From Spongiibacter sp. IMCC21906 (GTDB lineage Bacteria; Pseudomonadota; Gammaproteobacteria; Pseudomonadales; Spongiibacteraceae): 64,000 bases of DNA. This document shows, piece after piece, positions 38,037 to 46,586 of the stretch (position 1 is the first letter of the stretch; every line of letters starts with the position of its first letter). The notes under the pieces are model-generated. The model did not search any database, was not told where the DNA came from, and saw only the letters and a program-made list of their open reading frames with translations. The stretch spans positions 1,627,001 to 1,691,000 of the forward strand of contig NZ_CP011477.1 in assembly GCF_001010805.1 (NCBI RefSeq), written 5' to 3'. Made by a program: the position numbers and the translations under genes.

Positions 38037-40532
38037 ATGTCTTGGTTTAAACGTCTGTATTTTTTACTGTGCCGAATGATCGCCGCACCGGTGATGGCGT
38101 TGGTGAAACCCAGTCTGGTGCAGTTTGACGAATCCCTTGCCGAGACACTGGCGGGTAAACCGGTCTGCTATGTGCTGCGTCAATGCAGTTGGACGGATCG
38201 CTACCTTCTTGAGCGAGTATTGCGCAAGCAGGGCCTGCCAAACTTGCGCGCACGCCCTGGCATGCTACCTGATACCGAGCGAGCAGCTTGCCTTTACTGG
38301 CCGGTACTTAGCGGCCAGTTGGGTGAGAAGCGGCGGCAGCAGCTAATTGCCGGATTTCTTGCCGGAGAGGATCTGGCTGCCGGTGATTATCCGCTGCAAA
38401 TTGTGCCGGTATCAATATTTTGGGGGCGCGACCCCGGTAGTGAAACGTCTTTTTTAAAGCTTCTTCTGGGTGACGGTAACCGTGGCGGGGTGTTGCGTAA
38501 GTTGTTGGTCATTATTGCCCAACGCAAAAATGTTATTTTGCATTTGGCTCAGCCGCTTAGCTTTGACAAGCTTCTTGAGCGCAACAGTGATCCCGGCAGT
38601 GCGGCTGCGGTGTTGTCCCGGACCCTATCGTTTTATTTCTCACGACGAAAGACAGCCACCCTTGGCCCCAGCCTGCTGTCTCGGCAGCAAATTATTAATG
38701 TGGTATTGCGCCGTCCGACAGTCAAAGAGGTGATGCGTGAGCAAGTGGACGCGGGCGAAAAACCCAATGTGGTCGACAAAAAGGCCCGTAAAATAGCGGA
38801 TGAGATAGCGGCTAACTTTGACGCACGTTTATTGCGGGTGCTGGAGTTGGTGCTGAGCTGGATTTTCCGCAAGTTGTTTAGCGGTACTCGACTGCATCAT
38901 GTTGAGCGCTTACGCCGCGCAGCAAATGATCGCCAGCTAGTGTATATGCCATCCCATCGCAGCCATTTAGATTATTTATTGATTTCCTATTCTTTGTATA
39001 TCGAAGGTTTGGTGCCACCCCATATCGCCGCTGGGGTAAATTTGAATTTTTGGCCGGTGGGTGGACTGCTTCGGCGGGGCGGCGCCTTTTATATTCGCCG
39101 TAGTTTTGGTGGCCAAAAACTCTATTCGGTGATTTTTAAGTCTTATTTAGATGTACTGCTTGGCCGGGGTTATCCGGTGGAGTTTTTCCCCGAGGGGGGG
39201 CGCTCTCGTACCGGGCGACTGCTGCCGCCCAAGAAGGGACTGCTGAAAATGACGCTGGAAAGTTTTATCCAACAACCGGCGCGTAAAGTGGCGATTGTGC
39301 CCATTTATGTGGCCTACGATAAGCTGGTTGAGGGTGCCTCTTACGCCAAAGAGTTGCGGGGTGCTGCCAAAAAGAACGAATCGGCCGGTGGCTTGCTCAA
39401 AGCGCGAAAAATCTTTAAATCCTCCTATGGCAGCCCCCATGTTTCATTTGGCGAGCCCATCAGCTTGGACGAAACCCTCACGCGCATTGAACCCAACTGG
39501 CGACAGCGTGTGCAAGCCGGTGATTGTGGCTTTTTACCTCAAGTGGTTGACGAGATTGCCCAGGAAAATATGGAGCGAATTAACGCCGCCGCAGTGGTGA
39601 ACCCCATTGGTTTGGTGTCGATGATTTTGCTGGCTAGTCCCCAGCGGGCCATGGCAAAAGATGAGCTGTTGTCGCAAATCGATCACTTTATTGAGTTGTT
39701 GTTGCGACTACCCTACAGCGCCGATATCAGCCTGCCCAGTGGTAGCGCAGAGGAGATTTTTGACCAAGCGGCGCGGACGGCAGGCTTGTCAGAAATTGAG
39801 CACCCGTGGGGGCCGATCATCACGGCGACCGGAAAAGAAGCAGTGATGCTCACTTACTATCGCAACAGTGTGATGCATGTACTGGCCATGCCCAGCTTGA
39901 TCGCACGGTTTTTTCGGCACAGCCATAGTCTGATTGAAACGGAGTTAATTGACTCCTGTGTCTTGCTGTATCCCTTTCTTAAGCAGGAACTATTCCTCAA
40001 CATTCCCGAAGCGAGTTGCCGGGAGGCGGTATGCCAGCAGATTGATAATTTGGTAGAAATTGGCCTGTTATTTAGAGATGAAAAGGGTGGTTTAAGCCGG
40101 GCATTGGTGGGTAGTGACGCCTATTCGGTATTAACGGGATTGGGGCGAATCCTCAGAGAAACCTTTGAACGCTATACCGTGAGCAGTTTGTTTTTGGTCG
40201 AAGATATTCGTAGCCAAGGTGCCAGTCGAACTGCCATCGAGCAGCATATTATTGAAATGGCTCAGCGACTGGCCATTCTAAGCGGCAGAGAAGCACCGGA
40301 GTATTTCGATAAAAATCTGTTTCGGGGTTATTTGGACACCTTGGTTCGACAGCGATTACTGAACGTTACCGAGTCGGAGGCGGGGCAATATTTAGAGCTG
40401 GACCCGCGACTGGAGGATTTATCTCGTCGCTGGGTTGCCTTGCTGGGACCCGACGTGCAGCAGAGCATGTTACAGTTAATTCGCAAACCGGAATTGATTC
40501 TCAGTGCCGCCACGCCTACACCTCCCTTGTAG
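38037..40532 (+). CDS. plsB: Glycerol-3-phosphate 1-O-acyltransferase
   Basis: Inner-membrane-associated enzyme for the first acylation in phospholipid synthesis. Length is 831 residues (E. coli 807). The acyltransferase box SHRSHLDYLL lies near residue 306, GGAFYIRR follows, and EGGRSRTG near 385 binds glycerol phosphate. An in-frame TTG at 38025 is an alternative start; neither has a good ribosome-binding site. It faces away from selO; the 215-base gap holds both promoters. Confidence 0.95.
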   Translation: MSWFKRLYFLLCRMIAAPVMALVKPSLVQFDESLAETLAGKPVCYVLRQCSWTDRYLLERVLRKQGLPNLRARPGMLPDTERAACLYWPVLSGQLGEKRRQQLIAGFLAGEDLAAGDYPLQIVPVSIFWGRDPGSETSFLKLLLGDGNRGGVLRKLLVIIAQRKNVILHLAQPLSFDKLLERNSDPGSAAAVLSRTLSFYFSRRKTATLGPSLLSRQQIINVVLRRPTVKEVMREQVDAGEKPNVVDKKARKIADEIAANFDARLLRVLELVLSWIFRKLFSGTRLHHVERLRRAANDRQLVYMPSHRSHLDYLLISYSLYIEGLVPPHIAAGVNLNFWPVGGLLRRGGAFYIRRSFGGQKLYSVIFKSYLDVLLGRGYPVEFFPEGGRSRTGRLLPPKKGLLKMTLESFIQQPARKVAIVPIYVAYDKLVEGASYAKELRGAAKKNESAGGLLKARKIFKSSYGSPHVSFGEPISLDETLTRIEPNWRQRVQAGDCGFLPQVVDEIAQENMERINAAAVVNPIGLVSMILLASPQRAMAKDELLSQIDHFIELLLRLPYSADISLPSGSAEEIFDQAARTAGLSEIEHPWGPIITATGKEAVMLTYYRNSVMHVLAMPSLIARFFRHSHSLIETELIDSCVLLYPFLKQELFLNIPEASCREAVCQQIDNLVEIGLLFRDEKGGLSRALVGSDAYSVLTGLGRILRETFERYTVSSLFLVEDIRSQGASRTAIEQHIIEMAQRLAILSGREAPEYFDKNLFRGYLDTLVRQRLLNVTESEAGQYLELDPRLEDLSRRWVALLGPDVQQSMLQLIRKPELILSAATPTPPL

Positions 40533-40537
40533 TCAGC

Positions 40538-40563
40538 GCCCATGGGGACTAGTACCTATGGGC
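40538..40563. repeat. Imperfect palindrome between plsB and sensor kinase gene
   Basis: A 26-base imperfect palindrome with outer arms GCCCAT/ATGGGC and core ACTAGT lies just after the plsB stop. No T tract follows, so it may be a protein-binding site or a stem without terminator function. Confidence 0.4.
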
Positions 40564-40621
40564 AGCGGCTTACCGGCTACTTACACTTAATATACTCCTA
40601 AGCGAGTAACTACATGACACT

Positions 40622-42622
40622 ATGAGATTTCAGCAGAGTACTCCGGTAAACCGGCGAATTGGTATCGCTGCGCGAATCATCGTGCCTGTTATTTTATTGC
40701 TGGTGATCAGCAATGCACTGGTCCTCTATGTGACCTTAGCCAGCAATAAACAGCAGTTGCTGGCTAATACCCATAGCGAAATAGCCTCAAGTACGGCACT
40801 GCAACAAACGTTTTTTCAATCAGCGATGAATGAACTCTCCGGCGATGTCTTATTTCTGTCCGGGACCCCACCTATTGCAGGATTAATTCGCGCCAGCCGC
40901 AATGAAGGCTATGACCAAGATGATCAAAGCTCTCAAGTGGCTTGGAAGTCTCGGTTAGCGAAAATTTTTGTAGGAATGCTCAACAGTAAACCCCAAACCT
41001 CCCAACTGAGATTTATTGATGCCAACGGGATGGAGCAGATTCGGGTTGATCGCAGTGGTGAAAACGGCGAAATTCGCATTGTTCCCAACAGTGAGCTGCA
41101 AAATAAGGCGACTCGAGACTACTTTCATGCGGCGACAAAACTGTCCGCTGGACAGGTTTATTTTTCTGATATTGAGCTGAACCGGGAACACGGTAAAATT
41201 ATTGAACCCCACGAACCCACTATTCGTGGCTCCACGCCGGTACAGGATGAATTCGGAAAGCTGTTTGGTGTCATTGTTAAAAATCAATATCTGGAGTCGG
41301 CGTTTAACGATATGTTGGCGCTGGCCGAGCAAGACCGTTTTTTACTGATTGCTAACCGTGAGGGTGAGTATCTAGTGCATCCGACACCGGGCCGCAGCTT
41401 TCGGTTTGAGTACAGTCAGCGCTCAAATATTGTTGATGATATCCCCGAGCTTTATCAATTTGTCAGCCCGGAGGATTCGTCGTTAGAAGCAACGGGGGAT
41501 TTACCTTGGGAAGGGGAAACCTATACTTACCATATTCGACGGGTGGTGTTTGGCCCCAACCCCGAGCGTGATTATATCTTTGTTTTCTCCTCAGAAGAGG
41601 CCAGCACTATTCTGGCACCCAATATCGCTCTTCGAAATAAAGTGCTGTTGTTTCTGATCTTTATTCTATTGGTTGCCGCAACGTTATCCTGGGCCGCCGC
41701 GCGGCAGATAGTTCACCCCATTTCTCAAATGAACTGGGCATTGCGAACGCGTCGCCTGGCTCTCTCTGAAGCGGATGTGCCGGTTTCTGCACCGGGTGAG
41801 TTGGGTTCTCTGGCCAGAGGTTTTGCTGATTTTTCAGCTGCTTTACAAGAGCGGCGCCGGGCAGAGCTTAAAGAAATGGAAGAGCGCAAGGCCGCAGAAG
41901 TGGCGCTACAGCATCATAACGAAAAGCTGTCTCAAGCTAACCATGAATTGGCGCAGTTTGCGTATATCGCCTCCCACGACCTTCAGGAGCCATTGCGGAC
42001 AGTACGCAGTTTTATCGACTTATTCCGGCAGTATTATGGGGCATCGCTGGATTCCCAGGCGATGACGTTTTTGGGTTTTATGGACGACTCCTCGTCTCGA
42101 ATGTCTGATTTGATTAAAGGCTTGTTGGACTACAGTCGTTTGGGTGTGACCGCAGACCGGGAAGAGCTTGACTTACAATTAGTGGTGGACCAGGTTTGTA
42201 GTGACTTAAAACAACGCTTGGATGAGTCGGGTGCGTCAATTCACTACGAGCAATTGCCTAATGTTAAAGGCTTGGCGGTGGAGCTGCGGCTGCTGTTTCA
42301 AAATCTTATTAGTAATGCAATTAAATTTAGTCGAAAGGGCGTACCGCCTCAGGTCGAAATTACCGTTCAGAAAATGCCGGATCACTGGCTGTTTTCAGTA
42401 AGCGATAATGGTATAGGCATTGAAGAGCGGTCATTGGATAGGATATTTTTAATCTTTCAACGGCTGCATTCCCGAGATGCTTTTGAGGGAACAGGGATAG
42501 GTTTGGCGCACTGCAAAAAAATAGTAGAAGCTCACGGTGGTAAAATCTGGGTGGAGTCGGAAGTGGATGTTGGTTCCACGTTCTACTTCACCTTAAAGGA
42601 GGTTAACAGTGAAAAAGCTTGA
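40622..42622 (+). CDS. Sensor histidine kinase with periplasmic sensor domain
   Basis: Membrane kinase of 666 residues. Helix 1 is at about 18-40, a large periplasmic Cache-like sensor at 41-338, helix 2 at 340-360, HAMP at about 361-412, a coiled coil to 445, HisKA with phospho-accepting H452 (ASHDLQEPLRT), and an ATPase domain with NLISNAIKFS, VSDNGIGIE and GTGIGLAHCKKIVEAHGG. The H-box is of the kind seen in phytochrome-type kinases. It overlaps the following response regulator gene by 14 bases. The signal is unknown. Confidence 0.9.
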   Translation: MRFQQSTPVNRRIGIAARIIVPVILLLVISNALVLYVTLASNKQQLLANTHSEIASSTALQQTFFQSAMNELSGDVLFLSGTPPIAGLIRASRNEGYDQDDQSSQVAWKSRLAKIFVGMLNSKPQTSQLRFIDANGMEQIRVDRSGENGEIRIVPNSELQNKATRDYFHAATKLSAGQVYFSDIELNREHGKIIEPHEPTIRGSTPVQDEFGKLFGVIVKNQYLESAFNDMLALAEQDRFLLIANREGEYLVHPTPGRSFRFEYSQRSNIVDDIPELYQFVSPEDSSLEATGDLPWEGETYTYHIRRVVFGPNPERDYIFVFSSEEASTILAPNIALRNKVLLFLIFILLVAATLSWAAARQIVHPISQMNWALRTRRLALSEADVPVSAPGELGSLARGFADFSAALQERRRAELKEMEERKAAEVALQHHNEKLSQANHELAQFAYIASHDLQEPLRTVRSFIDLFRQYYGASLDSQAMTFLGFMDDSSSRMSDLIKGLLDYSRLGVTADREELDLQLVVDQVCSDLKQRLDESGASIHYEQLPNVKGLAVELRLLFQNLISNAIKFSRKGVPPQVEITVQKMPDHWLFSVSDNGIGIEERSLDRIFLIFQRLHSRDAFEGTGIGLAHCKKIVEAHGGKIWVESEVDVGSTFYFTLKEVNSEKA

Positions 42623-43028
42623 CTTGGTATTGTTGGTTGACGACTGCAAGGCCACTAATTTTGTCCACCGTTTGCTGATAGAAAATAATGGCTTTGCCAA
42701 GCGTATTGATGAGGTGGGTAACGGCGTAGAGGCTCTGGATTATCTGACCGGCTCGGTGGATGGGAGCTATCCTCAGCCAGATTTGATTTTTCTGGATATC
42801 AATATGCCCAAAATGAATGGCTGGGAGTTTCTCGATGCCTATGAAAACTTGCCAGATGAACAAAAGGCGGGTGCGGTGGTGGTGATGTTAACAACCTCCT
42901 TAAACCCTGCCGATAAAGAAATGGCGGAGCGTCAGGGGCATATTAAAGGCTTCTCCAGTAAACCGTTAGATTCTGAAAAGTTGAACGCGATGTTGCGTCA
43001 ATACTATCCAGAGTGTTTAGCCGACTAA
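42609..43028 (+). CDS. Single-domain response regulator (Rcp1-like)
   Basis: Receiver domain only, 139 residues, no output domain. The acidic pocket is DD at 11-12, phospho-acceptor D63 in FLDINMPKMNGWEF, TTS near 95-97 and K118 in SSKPL. It resembles the Rcp1 group that pairs with phytochrome-like kinases. It starts at GTG, chosen because AAGGAGG lies six bases upstream, inside the end of the kinase gene. It probably relays phosphate to another protein. Confidence 0.9.
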   Translation: MKKLDLVLLVDDCKATNFVHRLLIENNGFAKRIDEVGNGVEALDYLTGSVDGSYPQPDLIFLDINMPKMNGWEFLDAYENLPDEQKAGAVVVMLTTSLNPADKEMAERQGHIKGFSSKPLDSEKLNAMLRQYYPECLAD

Positions 43029-43047
43029 GTTAAAACGGACGATCTCT

Positions 43048-43081
43048 CCTGCCGTAGCTTGTTTGGCAGGAATGTCCTGCC
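43048..43081 (+). terminator. Alternative hairpins after the response regulator gene
   Basis: CCTGCC (43048), GGCAGGA (43065) and TCCTGCC (43075) can form two mutually exclusive stems. No T run follows. It may end or pause the kinase/regulator transcript just before the Pho-box array; evidence is limited to base pairing. Confidence 0.35.
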
Positions 43082-43085
43082 TCTG

Positions 43086-43141
43086 TTGTCATAAAACTGT
43101 CCTCAAATAGTCCTGCTGCTGTCATCTTTCAGTATTAGTCT
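43086..43141 (+). promoter_or_regulatory. Tandem PhoB-box array and -10 of the plcP-type operon
   Basis: Five 7-base units begin at 43086, 43097, 43108, 43119 and 43130: TTGTCAT, CTGTCCT, TAGTCCT, CTGTCAT, CAGTATT. The start-to-start spacing is exactly 11 bases, with 4-base spacers, as in PhoB boxes. The first pair with its AAAA spacer matches the consensus (CTGTCAT, A-rich spacer, CTGTCAY) at 16 of 18 positions. Ten bases after the fourth unit is TAGTCT, in the place of the -10 box in phoA-type promoters. The operon should be induced at low phosphate. Confidence 0.75.
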
Positions 43142-43171
43142 TGCCACAAATGCATAGAGAGGATGCATGAT

Positions 43172-43990
43172 GTGAAGACAAGGCTGAAATACAAAACGCT
43201 GTGGCTTTCTGATATCCACTTGGGCTTTAAAGATTGTCGAGCAGACTACCTGCTGGATTTTCTGTCACAGGTCGAGTGCGAAACCATCTATCTGGTTGGC
43301 GATGTGGTTGACCTTTGGGCAATGAAGCGTAGTCTTTTTTGGCCGCCTAATCATTACGAAGTGCTACGCACTCTCTTCAAAAAAGCCAATAATGGCACGC
43401 GAATTGTCTATATCCCCGGTAATCACGATGAGCCCTTCCGTGATTATGTCGGTCATATTTTTGGCCCTATCGAAATCAAGAAAGAAGCTGTTCACACCAC
43501 GGTTTCAGGCAAACGCTTACTGATGTTTCACGGCGATTGCCTTGATGAACATATCCGTCTCAGTAAATGGGAAAACCTTATCGGCGACTACGCCTACGAT
43601 CTGCTGTTATTCCTCAATCGCTGGGCTAATTTTTTACGGCGCCGTTTTGGCAAGCATTACTGGTCGCTGGCGACTTATATCAAACAGCGTATTCCCAATG
43701 CCCGCCAAGTGATTGATGTATTTGAACGTGCCGCCGTTGAAGAAGCCGCTCGTCGTAACCTGGATGGTGTTATTTGCGGCCACATTCACCAGCCAGCGTT
43801 AAAAACCATTGACGGAATATTGTATTGCAACGACGGCGATTGGATAGAGAACTGTACCGCCATGGCCGAAAACCATGATGGTGGTTTAGAACTCTTACAG
43901 TGGACTGAAAAGCACGTGTTATTAGCAAGCCTAAATGCAGAAGGGCAACCCGCCACTGCGGACGTGTTACCCATGCGTCGCGCCGGTTAG
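43172..43990 (+). CDS. PlcP-type metallophosphoesterase (phospholipase C-like; often labelled UDP-2,3-diacylglucosamine hydrolase-like)
   Basis: Calcineurin-like phosphoesterase of 272 residues. Metal ligands are in SDIHLG (D14, H16), GDVVD (D44), GNHDE (N84, H85), FHGD (H120) and CGHIHQP. The overall pattern (ADYLLDFLSQ, VGDVVDLWAMKR, YWSLATYIK, CNDGDWIENCTA) is close to rhizobial PlcP, which removes phospholipid head groups to give diacylglycerol under phosphate limitation. LpxH itself is shorter and differs in the C-terminal part. I chose GTG at 43172 because the GAGAGG site sits about nine bases before it, but directly against the ATG at 43163. First gene after a Pho-box array. Confidence 0.82.
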   Translation: MKTRLKYKTLWLSDIHLGFKDCRADYLLDFLSQVECETIYLVGDVVDLWAMKRSLFWPPNHYEVLRTLFKKANNGTRIVYIPGNHDEPFRDYVGHIFGPIEIKKEAVHTTVSGKRLLMFHGDCLDEHIRLSKWENLIGDYAYDLLLFLNRWANFLRRRFGKHYWSLATYIKQRIPNARQVIDVFERAAVEEAARRNLDGVICGHIHQPALKTIDGILYCNDGDWIENCTAMAENHDGGLELLQWTEKHVLLASLNAEGQPATADVLPMRRAG

Positions 43991-44015
43991 TCGGCATTGA
44001 AAAGGTAAACGATAA

Positions 44016-45722
44016 GTGATTTCTGTAGACGCGGTATTAGATCAACGCTTTCCCAAGTTTGCAAAAGACAGCCCGCGCTTGCGCCGTACGGTGACGGCGC
44101 TGCTTAAGTACTTATTTCATGAGGCGGAGTTCAAGCAATTTGAACGGGACTATCCGTATTTACAAGGTTTGGATTTTGTCGATAAAGCCTTGGAATACTT
44201 TGATTTCAGCTACGCGGTTAGCGCTCTGGATAAAGAACGCATTGCTGTGAATGGCAAAGTGGTGATTATTTCCAATCATCCCATTGGCAGTTTAGATGGT
44301 TTGGCTTTGCTGAAATTGGTGTCTGAAGTACGCAGCGATGTCAAAGTGGTTGCCAACGAACTGCTGTATTCACTCAAGCCGCTGCGTAGCATGTTATTGC
44401 CTGTCGACAATATGAGTGGCAAGCGCAATCGCAAAGAAAATGTTCAGGCGATTCATCAGCACCTGCAAGGCGAGGGGGCAGTGATTATTTTTCCTGCCGG
44501 AGAAGTCTCCCGGTTTGGTCCCCACGGTATTCGCGATGGTCGCTGGCGTAATGGCTTTATAAAATTTGCCGAAAAAGCGGGCGCGCCGATATTGCCGGTG
44601 CATATCAACGCTCGCAATTCCGTATTTTTTTATGCTTTATCGTTGCTGGCCAAACCGCTATCAACGCTGTGGCTGATTCGGGAAATGTTTAAGCAAAATA
44701 ATCGCACGGTCAGAGTCAGTGTTGGCCCGGCGATTGATGCGGATATGTATCGGAATCTGCCGTTAACTGCGCCAGCCAAAGTCCGTTTATTTAAAAAGCA
44801 TATCTACAAATTGGGGAGTCGTAAGCGTAAAGGCGAGCCCTGTTTTATTCCCGCTGCGCAACCTGTAGCGCATCCAGAAGATCGTCAAGATTTACGGCGG
44901 GCCATTCGCGCTTGCGATCACTTGGGAAGCACCCGAGATGGCATGGAGATCTACTGTTATCAATACCATGGTGACTGCACCATTATGCGGGAAATTGGCC
45001 GCCTGCGAGAAATCAGTTTTCGGGCAGTAGGCGAGGGCACGGGTCACCGTCGAGATGTAGATGCTTTCGATGCCTATTACGACCATATCGTGTTATGGGA
45101 TGAGAACCAGCTAGAGCTGGTCGGCGCATATCGCTTAAAACGGGTGGCGACCTTGGAGTCAAACGAAAGCCTGTACAGCAGTACCCTGTTTGATTACCGC
45201 GTATTGGAAGCTGAAGAGTTATTTGAGCAGGGCGCAGAGTTAGGCCGCAGTTTTGTTCAACCTCGTTATTGGGGACGTAATGCGCTGGACTATTTGTGGC
45301 AGGGCGTTGGTCGTTATTTAGAGCGTCACAGAGACGTCCGCTATTTGTTTGGCCCCGTTAGTTTAAGCGACAAAATGCCCCGAGGCGCAAAGGACTTGCT
45401 GGTGGAGTTTTATCGCAAGCACTTTCAGTCACCGAGCAACTGGGCAAGTGCAAAAATGCCTTACCGCATAGAAGGCGAGGGCAATGCCTTTAGCGGAGAG
45501 GACTACAAAGCTGAATTTGCCGAGTTAAAAGAACGCTTGGCAGAAATGGGTTGTGCTGTCCCCACGTTATACAAGCAATATTCTGAGTTATGCGAGCCTG
45601 GCGGTGTCAGTTTTGCGGATTTTAATATCGATCCTGATTTTGCCGACTGTATTGATGGCTTGGTGCTGGTGGATATTGAGAGCATGAAACCGGCTAGGCG
45701 GAATCGGTATTTGGGATTTTAG
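44016..45722 (+). CDS. Two-domain acyltransferase, OlsF-like (candidate ornithine/amino-lipid synthase)
   Basis: Fusion of 568 residues. Residues about 75-275 form a PlsC/OlsA-like O-acyltransferase with SNHPIGSLDG in place of the usual His-x4-Asp box (His-x5-Asp here) and PAGEVSRFG. Residues about 300-500 form an OlsB-like (hemolysin-type GNAT) N-acyltransferase with LREISFRAVGEG and DVDAFDAYYDHIVLWD. OlsF of Serratia makes ornithine lipid with the same two-domain plan. GTG start, 25 bases after the PlcP-type gene, so in the same Pho-controlled operon. The acylated amino compound is not proven. Confidence 0.75.
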   Translation: MISVDAVLDQRFPKFAKDSPRLRRTVTALLKYLFHEAEFKQFERDYPYLQGLDFVDKALEYFDFSYAVSALDKERIAVNGKVVIISNHPIGSLDGLALLKLVSEVRSDVKVVANELLYSLKPLRSMLLPVDNMSGKRNRKENVQAIHQHLQGEGAVIIFPAGEVSRFGPHGIRDGRWRNGFIKFAEKAGAPILPVHINARNSVFFYALSLLAKPLSTLWLIREMFKQNNRTVRVSVGPAIDADMYRNLPLTAPAKVRLFKKHIYKLGSRKRKGEPCFIPAAQPVAHPEDRQDLRRAIRACDHLGSTRDGMEIYCYQYHGDCTIMREIGRLREISFRAVGEGTGHRRDVDAFDAYYDHIVLWDENQLELVGAYRLKRVATLESNESLYSSTLFDYRVLEAEELFEQGAELGRSFVQPRYWGRNALDYLWQGVGRYLERHRDVRYLFGPVSLSDKMPRGAKDLLVEFYRKHFQSPSNWASAKMPYRIEGEGNAFSGEDYKAEFAELKERLAEMGCAVPTLYKQYSELCEPGGVSFADFNIDPDFADCIDGLVLVDIESMKPARRNRYLGF

Positions 45723-45729
45723 ACCAGGC

Positions 45730-45759
45730 TGCTGTCGAGAAAAATAAAAATAGACAGCA
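45730..45759. terminator. Inverted repeat between convergent operons
   Basis: TGCTGTC and GACAGCA pair over seven bases around a 16-base AT-rich loop. It lies in the 83-base gap between convergent genes and may help terminate both; no long T run. Confidence 0.35.
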
Positions 45760-45805
45760 CGCAGTGTCGTTATAAGCGGCAGCGTTGGCGCAGCAGGCTT
45801 CCTGC

Positions 45806-46570
45806 TTAAGCGTTTTGCCAGCGCGAAATCTCGGTCAATATCCAATTGGGATCATCTAGAGGCAAGTCGTGCCCGGCATGGTTATGTAACACCAGTGGCC
45901 AATGGTAGCGCTCGGCCACTAGCTCGCTGCACTGCCAGGACACCATGCGGTCTGCGTAGCTGCTAAGCACAAGCCCGTGTTGTATGTGGGTTACGGCATT
46001 CGCACTCGGTAGTCGATAGCGGCTGGCTGCGATGAGTTGGTTTATTACGTTACCCTTTTGTATTTTATTGTGTTGGCGAAGCTTGACCCATTGTGCCAAC
46101 ACATCGTTGTCGTCAGCGCTGTTATTGCTGACCATCTTAAGTATGGCCCGTTCTTGCCGTTTGATGGAGCGGCTGCTGAAACTTTTTATGACGGGTAAAA
46201 GTGCTGAAGGTTTGAGTCTATGATGCAGAGGGCTGTTGCCACTGCTGCTGTTGATAGTGATGACCGCGGTAAGGTCTTGAGGGTAGCTTGCGGCCCAGTG
46301 CAGGGCCAGCATGCCACCTAATGACAGACCGAGAATGCCCCTTTTTTCTGCGGTGTTTTGGGTGGTAGATCGGCTGCGAATATCTGCAACGATAGCAGCG
46401 ATATTGTTGGGGGAGGCGCGTCGATGTTGGTCGCCAAAACCGGGCAAATCAATGCACTCTACTTGCCAGCCAAGATCGGCTTCGCAACGTTGGGGAAAGT
46501 CGTCCCAGTGCGCGGTTTCACGACTGAGGCCGCGAAGAAAAATCCAATGTGTGGGAACGGTGTTACTCAT
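45806..46570 (-). CDS. Alpha/beta hydrolase
   Basis: Serine hydrolase of 254 residues with oxyanion segment FLRGLSRETAHW, nucleophile elbow GLSLGG (S83) and a late His in NHAGHDLPLDDP. It looks like a BioH-type small carboxylesterase, but there is no biotin context. The frame is open to 46765; the ATG at 46570 removes residues that would overlap the preceding gene. Last gene of PAP2-glycosyltransferase-M14-hydrolase, 16 bases after the peptidase. It could act on an ester of the lipid or glycolipid made by the neighbours; this is inference. Confidence 0.8.
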   Translation of the reverse strand: MSNTVPTHWIFLRGLSRETAHWDDFPQRCEADLGWQVECIDLPGFGDQHRRASPNNIAAIVADIRSRSTTQNTAEKRGILGLSLGGMLALHWAASYPQDLTAVITINSSSGNSPLHHRLKPSALLPVIKSFSSRSIKRQERAILKMVSNNSADDNDVLAQWVKLRQHNKIQKGNVINQLIAASRYRLPSANAVTHIQHGLVLSSYADRMVSWQCSELVAERYHWPLVLHNHAGHDLPLDDPNWILTEISRWQNA

Positions 46571-46586
46571 ACTTATCGGTATCTCT

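Noticed and set aside
43163-43171. ATG start of the PlcP-type gene
   Set aside because: The only ribosome-binding site touches this ATG; the GTG at 43172 has correct spacing.
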